64,000 bases of DNA, taken from Galaxea fascicularis (lineage: Eukaryota > Cnidaria > Anthozoa > Scleractinia > Euphylliidae). The translations under genes were made by a program, and so were the position numbers. Under the pieces are notes generated by a model. It did not search any database and was not told the origin of the DNA. It saw nothing but the letters and a program-made list of their open reading frames with translations. The number at the start of each line of letters is the position of its first letter. The stretch's first letter is position 1. This document shows positions 54,025 through 64,000 of this stretch, piece after piece. The stretch lies in NCBI GenBank assembly GCA_948470475.1, contig OX419343.1, forward strand, positions 23,286,069-23,350,068. Reading direction: 5' to 3'.

Positions 54025-55556
54025 ACACACAATACAACCGAGTCAGCCTTTTCCTTCGCTTTAAAGTCATTTTTAGCCGCTATCCGCAAAGTGGAAATGT
54101 TAGACGATCCAGCCCAGTAAAATCTAGCGGAATATTTCTCTGTAAAACACCCTCAATTTTCATTTGATTCAAACTAGCTTCGGTGAAATTAACCTTGACA
54201 AAGTGGTGATCTCAAGGGAATCATCCCCTTTTTCGTGATAATTTAATGAATTTACGATCTCAGTTTGAATCTAGGAGTCGTATCTTAACTAACTTTGGTA
54301 AGATTGTTCGTATGGTCCTAACAGGGGCTGTAGACAGACTGACGTTACGACAACATGAGCGAAGACGTCAGTCCAGTGATTTGTGTAACGTTAGGTGCAT
54401 GGAATAAATATTCTAATCATTGACCTGATTGGTCAACGAAGTCGTAATGTTATTCGTCGTCTGCCACTTAAGCCGTGTTGTTATTGGTTATAGACTGCGA
54501 GCAGTCCCTTTCTTTCGATCGAAGATCTTGTGAGCGTGCGCGAAGCACGTGCAAGCGGTAATTGGGGGAGCGGAAGTCAGCGAGTGCGAAGCGCGAGCGA
54601 AACATTCTCTCGCGCGCGCTTCGCACTCGCTGACTTCCGCTTGCGCGCGCTTCACGCTCGCTCACAAAAGAAAGAGGGACTGCTCGCAGTCTATATTGTT
54701 TGGGAAGCCTGTAAACAGTGGTTGATGTGGTTTGGTTGTTTTTTTTTTTTTGGCAGCCAAATGTCCGTAGTTGTATTTTAAGTAAAAAAAAAAGTCATTT
54801 CTCTCTGTTTACCTGTTGCTAGTATCGTCAGTAAGTCGTTTCAAGGCACGGGAAGTTGTTGCCAACGGTTTCGTGGTGTCTGTACTATGCTGGTCGGTAA
54901 ACCAGCTTTTCACTGCAATACGCTGAGAGAAGTCAGTATCGACTTATCATCACGTCGCTGTTAGAGAATTCTAAGCTTTGCAAGTTTCTTTCAACCGTTA
55001 AAGTGTAAGATGCCTCTTAAAGATAAACAATAATGCCGGTGGGCTTGAGATGTAAATGACACGTATATATAAAAGGTAAATTGTCATCGCAAATTAATTA
55101 TTTAGATTACCCCCATGATGAATGAAACAATATTTCGCTGGTCACTACAACGAAAAAATTTTCGTTTTCCTTCGAAAAGGAAGACTTGTTTTCCACTGAA
55201 TCGATACGTTGTGACAGTTTATTGCATAAAATCAAATGTAACGAAGGTAAAAAGTACCAAATGACTGAGCTTGTAAGCCCGGTTGAGGGAACATGGAGCT
55301 CTTAGCCTTACCCAACCCCACAAGCACTTGTTTCTTTGGTACATGTCGAGATGGCAGAATCAGTTGCAGCAAATATGCAGACAATTAGTGAACTGTGTAA
55401 CCAAGAGCCAATACCTTTCTTTGTTTGAAGCTTAACCTTTGATGTCTTTATTTCACGAAACAAAACCAGAACCTCTAGATACATACATAATATATATTTA
55501 ATATCTTTGCAAATATGTCTTAGAACACACCCGATTTAAGGAAACACTCAGTCGAA
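54025..55556. other. Spacer between convergent genes B and C
   Basis: Apart from the MITE at 54489-54695, only AT-rich non-coding sequence is seen. The two genes converge here, so both 3' UTRs lie in it. Confidence 0.5.
54489..54695. mobile_element. GC-rich palindromic MITE
   Basis: tatagactgcgagcagtccc at the left and its complement ending gactgctcgcagtctata at the right bound long arms with cttccgctt/agcggaagt and cgcgagcg words. It could form a very stable hairpin. A TA-type target is likely. Confidence 0.8.
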
Positions 55557-56216
55557 TCAGTGACCGGTCAGAGGGGACCTAAATATGGTGCTATTGGGCT
55601 CGTCGGGACCAAATAACGAATACGATCTCACGCCACTATCAGGCGTCTTAGAATCCTCCTTAAGCTGAGAGAGTAAGTCCAAACCGGAAAAGCTGGAATA
55701 GGAGGTGAACTTGACGTGTCGATTATCCGGTTTGTCCATGTCTTTGATCTTGGTGAACTCGGTCGGCTGCAGTGAAGGCTTGCATTCGCATGCGGTTTGG
55801 CTTTTCTCTGGGTTTTGGTTCATAAATTGGTTCTTTTTAAACGCCTGGCTGTTGTACACGGGATTATATAACTGGTTGAACGGCGGTTGAAGCTTAACTT
55901 TCGCGCAAACTACATCGTTATTTAACCGAGTCTCTTTCAGTGATCCAGTCTTTGATTCAGGTTTCCCAGGGTTCCACTTGGGCTCCACGTATTCCGGGAC
56001 TTTCCATACTGACGGGGGTGGGCTTGGGGGCTCGCTTTCGCTGCCCTCTGACTGCGAGCGCTGCCTCGAGAGATACTGCGTTGTCATTAATGGAGAACCA
56101 GGAACCTTAACTGATGATTTAAGCGGCGTTGGTGCAGAAGAATCCACCTTTCTCGTAATTTTTGAGGTGCTGGATAATCTTGCTTTTGTAGAGTCTACTC
56201 TTTGGAGAAGTGTACC
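55557..56216 (-). CDS. Gene C last exon
   Basis: The acceptor is cttcgtag. It opens GTLLQRVDSTKARLSSTSKI, is low in complexity and rich in Ser, Pro and Lys, and ends with a TGA at 55557-55559. The repeated SP/PP pattern suggests an unstructured tail with phosphorylation sites. Confidence 0.8.
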   Translation of the reverse strand, partial: GTLLQRVDSTKARLSSTSKITRKVDSSAPTPLKSSVKVPGSPLMTTQYLSRQRSQSEGSESEPPSPPPSVWKVPEYVEPKWNPGKPESKTGSLKETRLNNDVVCAKVKLQPPFNQLYNPVYNSQAFKKNQFMNQNPEKSQTACECKPSLQPTEFTKIKDMDKPDNRHVKFTSYSSFSGLDLLSQLKEDSKTPDSGVRSYSLFGPDEPNSTIFRSPLTGH

Positions 56217-59200
56217 CTACGAAGATAATCGCGTAAAAACCCGTTGCAGTTAACTATTCGTACTTTAAGTTACCTTATTTGCTTCGTTGTTACTCATACA
56301 CTTGTTTGAATTAATTTTACTTTTCTCATTTAACGATATTGTAATCTTCGTGTAATTTTTATTTCCAATCCTCCTGCTCTATTTTCATATTATCCAGACC
56401 TACTCGACTCGATTAGCTTTGCTACCGGGTGGATATGAATTTCAATTTGTACTTGACTAACGTTGTTGTAATAAAGTTTAAGTCTATTTTTTCTTTGTTA
56501 CTTCGGCAAGAAGAAAGCGAATAAATTAATTATGGCGGTGGGGTCGTATTTCCCCTCTTCCCCACAATACGACTTCCCAAAAAACGCCTGCGTGGGAGGC
56601 TAAGCCTGATGAATACTGACTTTAACCTCAATGGCCGAATTTATACTAGAGACCTGAAGGGTCATCCGTCAAGACGAATCACCTGTATAAATGCGGAAAA
56701 CCATATGGATCATCCGTCCGGAAGAACTATCACTGTCACAGACGAACGAATTGTTTCCGTCTGTTTTCCCGTATTTATACTCAGACAAATTATCAGACGA
56801 AATCCCCTTCTTTTCCCAAGTTCGTCCCAGACGGATGATCCGTCTTTAGGGTAAATTCAACCATTCTCTCTTTCTGTGTCACTCTTTCGTTTTATTTTGT
56901 CAATTTTTAGTTTTCTCTTTACAGCAAACCATCTAAAAAATATTGCGATATGATGCCAATTATAAGAAAATATTACTGCACGAAGAACAGCAAAGGCCTA
57001 AACAGCCTCAATCAGATCCGAGGGTAAATAAAGTTTCAAAGGTACGTAATACGCCACATTCGAGTGGTGTATTGCGTGCCTTTGTGAACAAAAGGTACGT
57101 AATACGCCACTCAAATGTATTAATAGCCTCCTAAACTTAAAGTGCACGTAGTCCCAAAATATTTTTTTCGCTTAAATATATCTTTGCACCTGTTCGAAAC
57201 ACATTGAGCCTTTTTAAACCAAATCTTGACTATTTATAGGCTATAAAGGTTACGAGTCATCAGTCCCACGACCGAGCCAGTAAGGGAAATGGGTGTATTG
57301 CTTGCATGACATCACGAACTGCTTTGCTTGCATTTTTACAAAGACTTTTAAATGCAACGCAAACCAGTTTGTGACGTCTTGTAAGGAATAGACCCATGCC
57401 CCTTTCAAGCTCGGTCGTGGGACAGATGATGGCTAGATTTCGTAACTTTTACAGCCTATAAAAAGTCAATATTTGGTTGAATAGCCGCAAAACGACGCAA
57501 TAATGTTTCGGTCTGTGCAAAGGTTTATTTAAGCTAAAAAAAATTTGGGGGTTAGGGGCACTTTAAAACTACATAAGCTTACCTTATCTGCTTGCCTAAC
57601 ATTCTCTCTCATTTCTCTCTGCCTTTGTTCTTTGTAAACTTTCAGTCTGTGTTCTTCTTTCTGGTTGTCAAATAAATGCACACGTACTTCTCAAAAACCA
57701 ATCGACTTTCATTACATGCAATGGTTTTTTTAAAAAAGGGGATTGGGGCGAGACGCCCCTCGTCTCGTCCCAATCTATCTCGTCCCAGTTCTTTTGTTTT
57801 TCCTGTTGAGCTTTTTGAGCAAGAGATATAATTTCAAGAGAGAAATTGACTGCAAACAGTTTATAGATTCATGAGAGCGCAGACCACACAACAAACTAAA
57901 AGGAAAAATAATGTTCATGTACTTGGCTGTACTAGTGTTATTGGTAGTTGCATAATAATAATAATAATAATAGTAATAAAAATAATAGTGATAATAATAA
58001 TACGTACGTGCCTCTCAGATGGAAGATGAGGCAGAGGAACCCAGGAAATGATATCGCCCAGTACAATATCATCATAGACCTTTTGGGGAGATGGTCCAAG
58101 GACTTAAATGCTACTACTCAGAAGTTGGTGGGCAACAGGGCCCAGATGTGCTCAGACAGATAGATGCAAAAGGCATGCCTCTCAGGAACTCTAAATATTG
58201 TTCGTACGTTTAAAGTCGCAACGTGAGCACTTGAGGCCCAGTCGCCAACAGGGCCATTTGACTTGAGAAATAAGTTTTACTAGGTCTCTTCTTTGTAATT
58301 TGTTTAGTTTTTATTCACTTTATAGCCCACGGGTTACGCTGCGGTGGTGGTGATGCTACTTAACCATATATAGCAGACAAACGTTTTAACTGCATAATAA
58401 TAATAATGATAACAAGAAGAAGAAGTCAGTACAGGAAGCCATTATTTTTAGCACTGAGACCGTTCATAATAATAATAACTTAATATTGAACTTCCATTTA
58501 GCCAACTTTTCACTTTAATTAGAAAATATCAAGCACTCAGATTCATTTCAATCAATGCCTACATTTTGACTGCATGTACAGGTTTCTCCAAAACAGCAAC
58601 ACCAAAAATATACAGTGATGGATCTTTTAACCAATACACAAAAGCTTCTCGTAAATAAACAGTACTCGACTCATGATAATTTCTCTTAGTTTTCTAGTTT
58701 ATTTTGAATTCATCGCTCATTAATTTGTTGCATACTTCTTTATGCACCGTATTGTGGGGGGTAATGTACACACTTTAAACTCACAAGTTAAGTCAAGATA
58801 GTGCGCGTATTACAACCAGACGAAAGCTCCGGATGAAGGATCAAACATTTTCGTCAAACATCATGTTGAGTGAGCAAGGTTGACCGTTTAGCCGCCTCTC
58901 TCAACATTTCATTTGAATGGCTTCCAATGTTTGATCAAGATCAAACATTTCCATCCAACATTTGCTTCACACGCAAATGTTTGACCATTTAGCCACCTCT
59001 TCAAACAAAGCAAGTGTGAGCTCAAATAGGCAACTAATCAGAAAGGGAATCTGCAGACGTGCACATCATAATTTCAATGGTAACACGCAGACATTGTTAT
59101 GTGGGCTCACTTTGCGCGATGTTTGATCAAACAATGTTTGCTCATTTAGACACCCCATGTTGTGTGCAACAAAAATGATGTTGTATGAAAAATGCTTGAT

Positions 59201-60678
59201 TGTTTAGCTGGGGCTTAAGACTGCTACATCTTTTACAACACAATAGTGACCATCATCCAACTTCTCCTGACCATATCACTAGTTGGTCAATAACACAGGG
59301 AATGAGAATCCAGGAATTGATCACCAGGGATTAGTTAACATTTACACAAATTCTCCCTACATGTAACATACAAAATATGTGAGACCTGGAGGAGAATAAC
59401 CATGTTGATACTGCAGATTGGAAGGGTTACCTCTTTCTCTTCTCTTTCCTGCTCTTTTCTCTTTAATCTTTCTTCCTTTTTCTTAAATTTCCTTTCCTTC
59501 TTTTCCTCTTGCTTACGTTCCTTCAAACAGAGATGAAAATATAAGTGGGATAGTAACAACCTTGAGACCACAAACGGCATTATAATTATGATTATCGCTG
59601 TGTTTTGCCCCGCTGTTGATCACAATAACTTTCAATGACGACCGCAACTCACCCTAACATAAGACAACTCCAAAACATACATGTATACAGGTAATGTTAA
59701 AAAGCACGAAAATCTGGGTGCAAAACACACCACACGAAGGTGGGGTATATGTTTTTACAGGATCAGGTCCCAACAAAATAATGTCCATGACATACATTGT
59801 ATCTCTACCACCCATGGCAGTTTAGGGCCTACAGAGAAATAATTATTTTTAATGTGCGGGGGGCTGTTCCCGCCTCTCCAACTGAGGGGAGGGGCTGACC
59901 TTTAAAAAGGTTAAAACATATCTAACTCAGTTTAATTCATAAGACTTATTCCGCCAGGCTTGGATGTTTTCCCACGAGGTCTGCCAACTTTAGCCGACCA
60001 CAATTACAATAATTTCATAACAACTTAATAATAATAATTTATTATTTATTTGGCACAAGTTAGACTTAGAATTTGAAATGCTTACAATTCTAAATTCTTT
60101 ACAATTCACAAATCAAATCAAATCAAATTGTTGGTTTTTGGAGAGAGGGGAAAACTGGCATACCCGGAGAAAAAACTCTCAGGGAAGAGTAGAGAACCAA
60201 CAAACTTGGCCCACTTATGAACCTGATTCTGGGAAATGAACCCAGGACACATTGGTGGAAGGTGAGTGCTCTCACCACTGCGCCAACCCTGCTCCCCATA
60301 TTATCCAGTGAAAGCACTATTCATTTTTGGAAATGTATTTTATTAATTAAAATTCATTATTTTTTTCCACAAAAAGTGGGGACCCCTTTCCCGTGCACAG
60401 ACCCAGCAGTCCAAACACCCTTGGAATTTCATTGGCAACCTCCTCATCAGAGATAATTGTTTTGATGCATTTGGTAAAATTAACTACATTATTTGGGGGT
60501 CTTGAAAAAAACTGAACAAAATCAACAGCCCAACCCTGACCAAGTAAACAATGGCATAAAAATTACAATTTCCTTGACTGTGATTGGTTTAAAAACTCCT
60601 ATTTTTTTACTAATCACTTACCAAGTTGTTATCAGACAGTTTGTTATTGGACAGTTTGTTATCGGACAGTTCAATTAG

Positions 60679-60710
<32 letters not shown>

Positions 60711-63061
60711 GCAATCAATCACCAGAGCAACAGCGTATAGAGACTCTTGAATTTGGGCTTTCTTCAAAATGGATAATTTTTTCCCTTGCACAATGACAGT
60801 AATTTAGAAGACAGTAGTGATTTTGTTTATCCTGTGGCACAAATGTTTATGTCAATAAACCAGACAAGTTCCTTCTTTTCTCGCAAACTGTAATTTTTAG
60901 GATTAATTGGTAATAAGACTTTGCATTGTCCAATTCAGTCTGTCATCATACGAGTGATAACAAAATCAGATGACCGCGCAGATGTATGCATACATTGTAC
61001 ACCCAATCATACTGTACATAACAGCAATCAAGTGAAACACTGTCAGACATCCAGATATCCATGAAAAAAAAAATTGGTGATATTTGAACTTTCAAATTAT
61101 GAATTGCAGAGTACACTTCTGACCACTACCACCTTCTTGTAGTGGCATCGTTTGAAGAACGAAACAGACAACAATACCTGCAAGTATTAAAGTTGCCGGG
61201 TATTCTGCAGCTTAGCCTGAATTGCAGTTTCCAGCTAATAGAGATATCATTTTTAAATAATTGTTCTGATTACACTTAAGGTGCAGATCAGAGAAATTAT
61301 TAACTTTGGGCATCATAGAGAACCTTAAACATCATATTCCGGCAGATGTTTCACGCTGCTTGTACATATGTTGACTTGTTACTCACCAACTCAAGTTGCC
61401 TGGCCAAATCTAACCTCTTCTGGTTGTCTTCCTTTTGCTTTCGCCCCTCTGGGATTTTTACAATAATTGCCTAAACATAGAATGACTTGTAAGACAGAAA
61501 TATCTAGACAAGGCAGCCAGCAGGGCTGTCATTAAGGGCCGGGTGCCGGGGATTTTGCCCTTGTATTTTGAGGTATATCCCCGGATACTTTGATATAAAA
61601 CCAGCATGTTGACTTCACTACAGCAACTCGAATCCTCGGCTATTTTTTGTATATCCCCACCTACTTAAAAAATTAGTGACAGCCCTGAGCCAGTGGACAT
61701 TTTTGACGAGTTTCAAATACATATGACAGCCTCGGGGGAGAAATATTAACGCCGACGATTCGTGAAGTTGTAAAATGTGCAAGTTACAGGGTTGAAATCA
61801 AATGATTGAAAGCTAGATAAAAGAGAACTTAATTCAACAATATCTATCTGCCAACCACAAAAAATACTAACACTAAAGAAACAAAAAGGACACTTTGTTT
61901 TGGCGATGATCGAAATTATAATTATTTATACACTGTATTCTCTGCCATTTACATAACGACAGAAATACAAAGTCTACAATGAATATAGTTCGCATTTTGA
62001 TGATTGATTGCTGACCTGGTCAAAAATTGAGGAAAGAATTGATTGCTATGCACAATAAATGGTTAAAGTAGATGGCAAAATATTGTTTATAAAGTTAAAC
62101 CATGAGTTTGAACCACGGATTAAAATTAAATGGTTGACGATTAAAGAAGCTTGCTGCTAACTAATTACTTAAATCGGAGGCACCAGATGCGACGGATTAG
62201 AGGATAAAAACGAAGCAGGCGAACGTTTCCGATTTCAGAAACCGAATCCACGTTTCTTATAGCGAAATTAAACACACTGCAGGGAGAATTTCGGAAAATT
62301 TAAAAGAATTTCTAGTAGCTTGTTCGTGACATGTAAAAAGCTTTTATGTTCGAGTGTACGGGCAGAATTTGTAGTGTGACTCAAATGTTTAGAAGAGAAA
62401 CAATCCAGGGAAATTATATCGCTGAACAATACCTGAACTTGTTGGGACATTTGCTTCCGTTTTTTGACTTGAGATGTCTGTTCGCGGTCCCGATCTTTCA
62501 GTTTACGACTGGGACGCTTCTCGAAAACGTCTTTTGTATTGACCTGTGTCAAATGACAACCAAAAATACACAAGGAAATAAAGGACTAACAAAAAGGCCA
62601 GCATAACAATATAGACATTAAAGCGAGCCGATTGGAATATTCGAAATTATAGCCAAAAAACAAACCTAAGAATGTAGAATATTTCGCTTACCTGATTTGA
62701 ATTTTCCGACTTGGTTGCTCTCTTGGTGAGGTGTGTTGCAGTGAGGCTAATGACAATCGCTGAAAAAATGACGCTCTCGACCGACTGTAGATAAAAATAC
62801 AAACCCTTTTAGACATCAAGGGCTCTCTCCAGTGATACATTAGTTCACAGAGATACAATTATGGGGTTTTCAGGCTCGAATAAAAGATCACAAGGAGTGT
62901 AATTATATAAATACGCTTGTGTGCGAGAACAGCAGTCGCTCTACAAGTAAAACATTGTGAACGCGTACCTGAGTAATCAAAGGAACCACAACACATCCCA
63001 CGACCGAGCCAAACACACAGAATACCGAGTACTGGTCGAAAAACCCTCCTCCTACTGCCAT
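55557..63061 (-). CDS. Gene C: two-helix membrane protein with charged coiled coil
   Basis: Seven exons, all phase 0 and all with GT/AG: 63061-62969, 62784-62692, 62543-62433, 61470-61387, 59520-59431, 57660-57583 and 56216-55557. Together they encode about 402 residues. The start MAVGGGFFDQYSVF opens a hydrophobic segment, and the second exon carries a second one (SVIFSAIVISLTA). Three exons then encode Lys/Glu/Arg-rich sequence predicted to be coiled coil (KKEERLKRKEQEREEKE, EEHRLKVYKEQRQREM). The last exon is a 219-residue Ser/Pro-rich tail with SESEPPSPPPSVWKVPEY. A 5' UTR exon ends at a donor near 63310. I do not recognise the protein; membrane localisation is inferred. More phase-0 exons could be hidden in the introns. 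Confidence 0.72.
56637..56858. mobile_element. MITE with gacggatgatccgtc ends
   Basis: gaatttatactagagacctg...gggtcatccgtc at the left is inverted at the right as agacggatgatccgtctttagggtaaattc. It lies in the last intron of gene C. Confidence 0.65.
57037..57083. other. Perfect short hairpin
   Basis: aaaggtacgtaatacgccac is followed after a short loop by gtggtgtattgcgtgccttt. One arm repeats at 57093-57114. Confidence 0.7.
57137..57566. mobile_element. MITE of 430 bp next to a gene C exon
   Basis: The ends ttaaagtgc and gcactttaa continue as imperfect inverted arms (cccacgaccgagc with gctcggtcgtggg, and tataggctataaaggttacg with cgtaacttttacagcctata). Its right end is about 16 bp from the donor of the exon at 57583-57660. 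Confidence 0.8.
57583..57660 (-). CDS. Gene C exon: coiled-coil segment
   Basis: 78 nt, 26 codons, KEEHRLKVYKEQRQREMREN then VRQADK. The acceptor is gacaaccag and the donor is gataag|gtaagc. It is too short to appear as a free ORF. Confidence 0.75.
57948..58225 (+). pseudogene. C-terminal fragment of a retroelement ORF
   Basis: After an (ATA)n tract the frame reads DIAQYNIIIDLLGRWSKDL and, after an in-frame TAG at about 58161, continues MQKACLSGTLNIVRTFKVAT to a second stop. This looks like the end of a retroelement-associated protein of a type common in cnidarian genomes. The family is not identified, and the copy is dead. Confidence 0.5.
58840..59215. repeat. Repeat-rich segment with caaacatt words
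   Basis: Variants of gatcaaacatttccatccaaca and gtttgaccatttagccacct recur in both orientations. It is probably a decayed MITE or a pair of them. Confidence 0.4.
59250..59430. repeat. Dispersed repeat, copy 2
   Basis: The counterpart of 53195-53385 (shared attctccctacatgtaacat). It ends at or against the donor of the gene C exon at 59431-59520. Confidence 0.6.
59431..59520 (-). CDS. Gene C exon: Lys/Glu-rich coiled coil
   Basis: 90 nt starting ERKQEEKKERKFKKKEERLK, acceptor tttgaag, donor aaagag|gtaacc. Confidence 0.75.
60026..60297 (-). mobile_element. tRNA-headed SINE, second copy
   Basis: On the minus strand it starts ggggagcagggttggcgcag, with a B box ggttcatttccc, and continues through the same ttctctactc body and C/T-rich block as 10890-11124. 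It lies in a gene C intron, in the sense orientation. Confidence 0.75.
61387..61470 (-). CDS. Gene C exon
   Basis: 84 nt, AIIVKIPEGRKQKEDNQKRL then DLARQLEL. The acceptor is tgtttag and the donor is gttg|gtgagt. Confidence 0.75.
62433..62543 (-). CDS. Gene C exon: basic segment
   Basis: 111 nt, VNTKDVFEKRPSRKLKDRDR and a Q/K-rich end. The acceptor is tgacacag and the donor is gttcag|gtattg. Confidence 0.75.
62692..62784 (-). CDS. Gene C exon: second hydrophobic segment
   Basis: 93 nt, SVESVIFSAIVISLTATHLT followed by KRATKSENSNQ. The acceptor is atctacag and the donor is aatcag|gtaagc. Confidence 0.8.
62969..63061 (-). CDS. Gene C first coding exon
   Basis: 93 nt encoding MAVGGGFFDQYSVFCVFGSV and VGCVVVPLITQ, with a ctacag acceptor 15 bases upstream of the ATG. 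The frame is open upstream to that acceptor, so an earlier start cannot be fully excluded. Confidence 0.75.
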
Positions 63062-63311
63062 ATTGGCGATTCCAAGCTGTAGACGAGTAAAAAATAAGTG
63101 GTCACATAAACAGGAACAAACAGTGCCTACGTCCTATGAAATGAAATTCGAAGATGTGATCAAAAGAACGTCCGATCACTCGAGCGAAAATATTCGATTT
63201 GGAGTGTTCGCTAGTGCGAACCCCAAAATGTCCCTCGAACGGCTTCCGCAACTGCCTGAAGATTAAAATTTACTTGCAGTCGGTAAAATACTGATATACA
63301 GTTGACTTACC

Positions 63312-64000
63312 TCGTGAAATAACCAAAGCAATTCAACTTCCCCTCATCACTTCTCCAAACCGAAACATGTAAGATGAAGCATAGCGGACGCATAAATTAC
63401 GTGACGTCACATCAGGTGACGAAGGCAGTTGGCGCAAAAATAATAGCTCCAGAATAAATTTCCCCGCCCGCCTTTGTGCCACATTACGCCGAGTGGTTAT
63501 AAATATGTCCAGGAATGCCTATGCTCGTTTACGGAGACGTTTGTCTAAGTGAACTGGCCTAAGTCCAAGGAAGAAACGCGAACAAGGGAAAAGGACTTTT
63601 TTGTTTGATTTTTTTTTTTGCTGCGCGAAACAAATAATTATAGGCTACCGCCCCCGCCACACCTGCCCTCCCTCCCTTGACTGATTGCGTGTCGGAATCA
63701 ACTACATTCAGCGGCACTTTGGACAGCCAACTCACCAAGTCATACTCCCTCAAATATAAGACAAAAGCCATTCCTCAGGCAGTTCAGTTGAAGTTACTTT
63801 GAATGACTGAGCCCGAATCTATCAGAGGCGAGCCGATCGATGTAAATGCTTTGCGCCGACCAAACGCTCCCCTCTGTCCCCTCATGAGGGTTTGCTTAAC
63901 CGCAAGAGAGAAAAACGTTTGCCCTAAAACGTCACAAAAAAAAGTTAAGCATTACTCGACACCGTTTTACCTCTGTTACTCTACTCTCTGACATTCTGAC
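63312..64000. other. Upstream of gene C
   Basis: A probable non-coding first exon ends at the donor cacgag|gtaagt (about 63310). Beyond it no gene is seen; the short ORFs are in low-complexity sequence. Confidence 0.4.

Noticed and set aside
58018..58163. Host exon on the plus strand
   Set aside because: The frame has an in-frame stop and the look of a retroelement C-terminus, next to a microsatellite.

Overview
This is a piece of an animal nuclear genome, most likely an anthozoan cnidarian (coral or sea-anemone type). The evidence is short exons separated by introns with GT/AG junctions, abundant fold-back elements and tRNA-headed SINEs, a BEL/Pao LTR retrotransposon, non-LTR retrotransposon relics, and EGF/SEA membrane proteins. 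The species call is inference. No operon, bacterial or CRISPR structure is present.

Layout. 1-9030 is a satellite of about 51 copies of a 177-bp monomer with an irregular higher-order pattern. 9785-11890 is a degenerate 9-bp minisatellite interrupted by a SINE. 13106-13955 is the 3' end of a decayed non-LTR retrotransposon. 14582-24700 (minus strand) is gene A, an eight-coding-exon type I membrane protein of 1707 residues. 30832-33260 (minus strand) is an RRM gene resembling the U11/U12 snRNP 35K protein. 36860-38199 is a DNA-transposon-like element flanked by TTAA. 40112-54024 (plus strand) is gene B, an inverted paralogue of gene A, with a full-length, apparently very young BEL/Pao element (43270-49361, minus orientation) inside its large first coding exon. 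55557-63061 (minus strand) is gene C, a membrane plus coiled-coil protein built from seven phase-0 exons.

The most interesting system is the A/B pair. Both encode a signal peptide, four tandem repeats of about 335 residues that I do not recognise (each ending in a cysteine pair), EGF, SEA with a G|SVIV or G|SVVV autoproteolysis motif, EGF, one membrane helix and a cytoplasmic tail. The big ectodomain exon is about 84-96% identical between A and B in the blocks I compared. The EGF/SEA exons are only about 55-70% identical, and the tails cannot be aligned. That mosaic is what paired immune receptors show when gene conversion homogenises the ligand-facing part and the signalling tails diverge. 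Gene B is in frame at every junction if the BEL/Pao insertion is ignored. With the insertion, translation stops inside the LTR and would give a 1054-residue secreted fragment.

Exon boundaries were placed by eye from splice-site consensus, reading-frame phase and A/B comparison. No alignment or database search was run.
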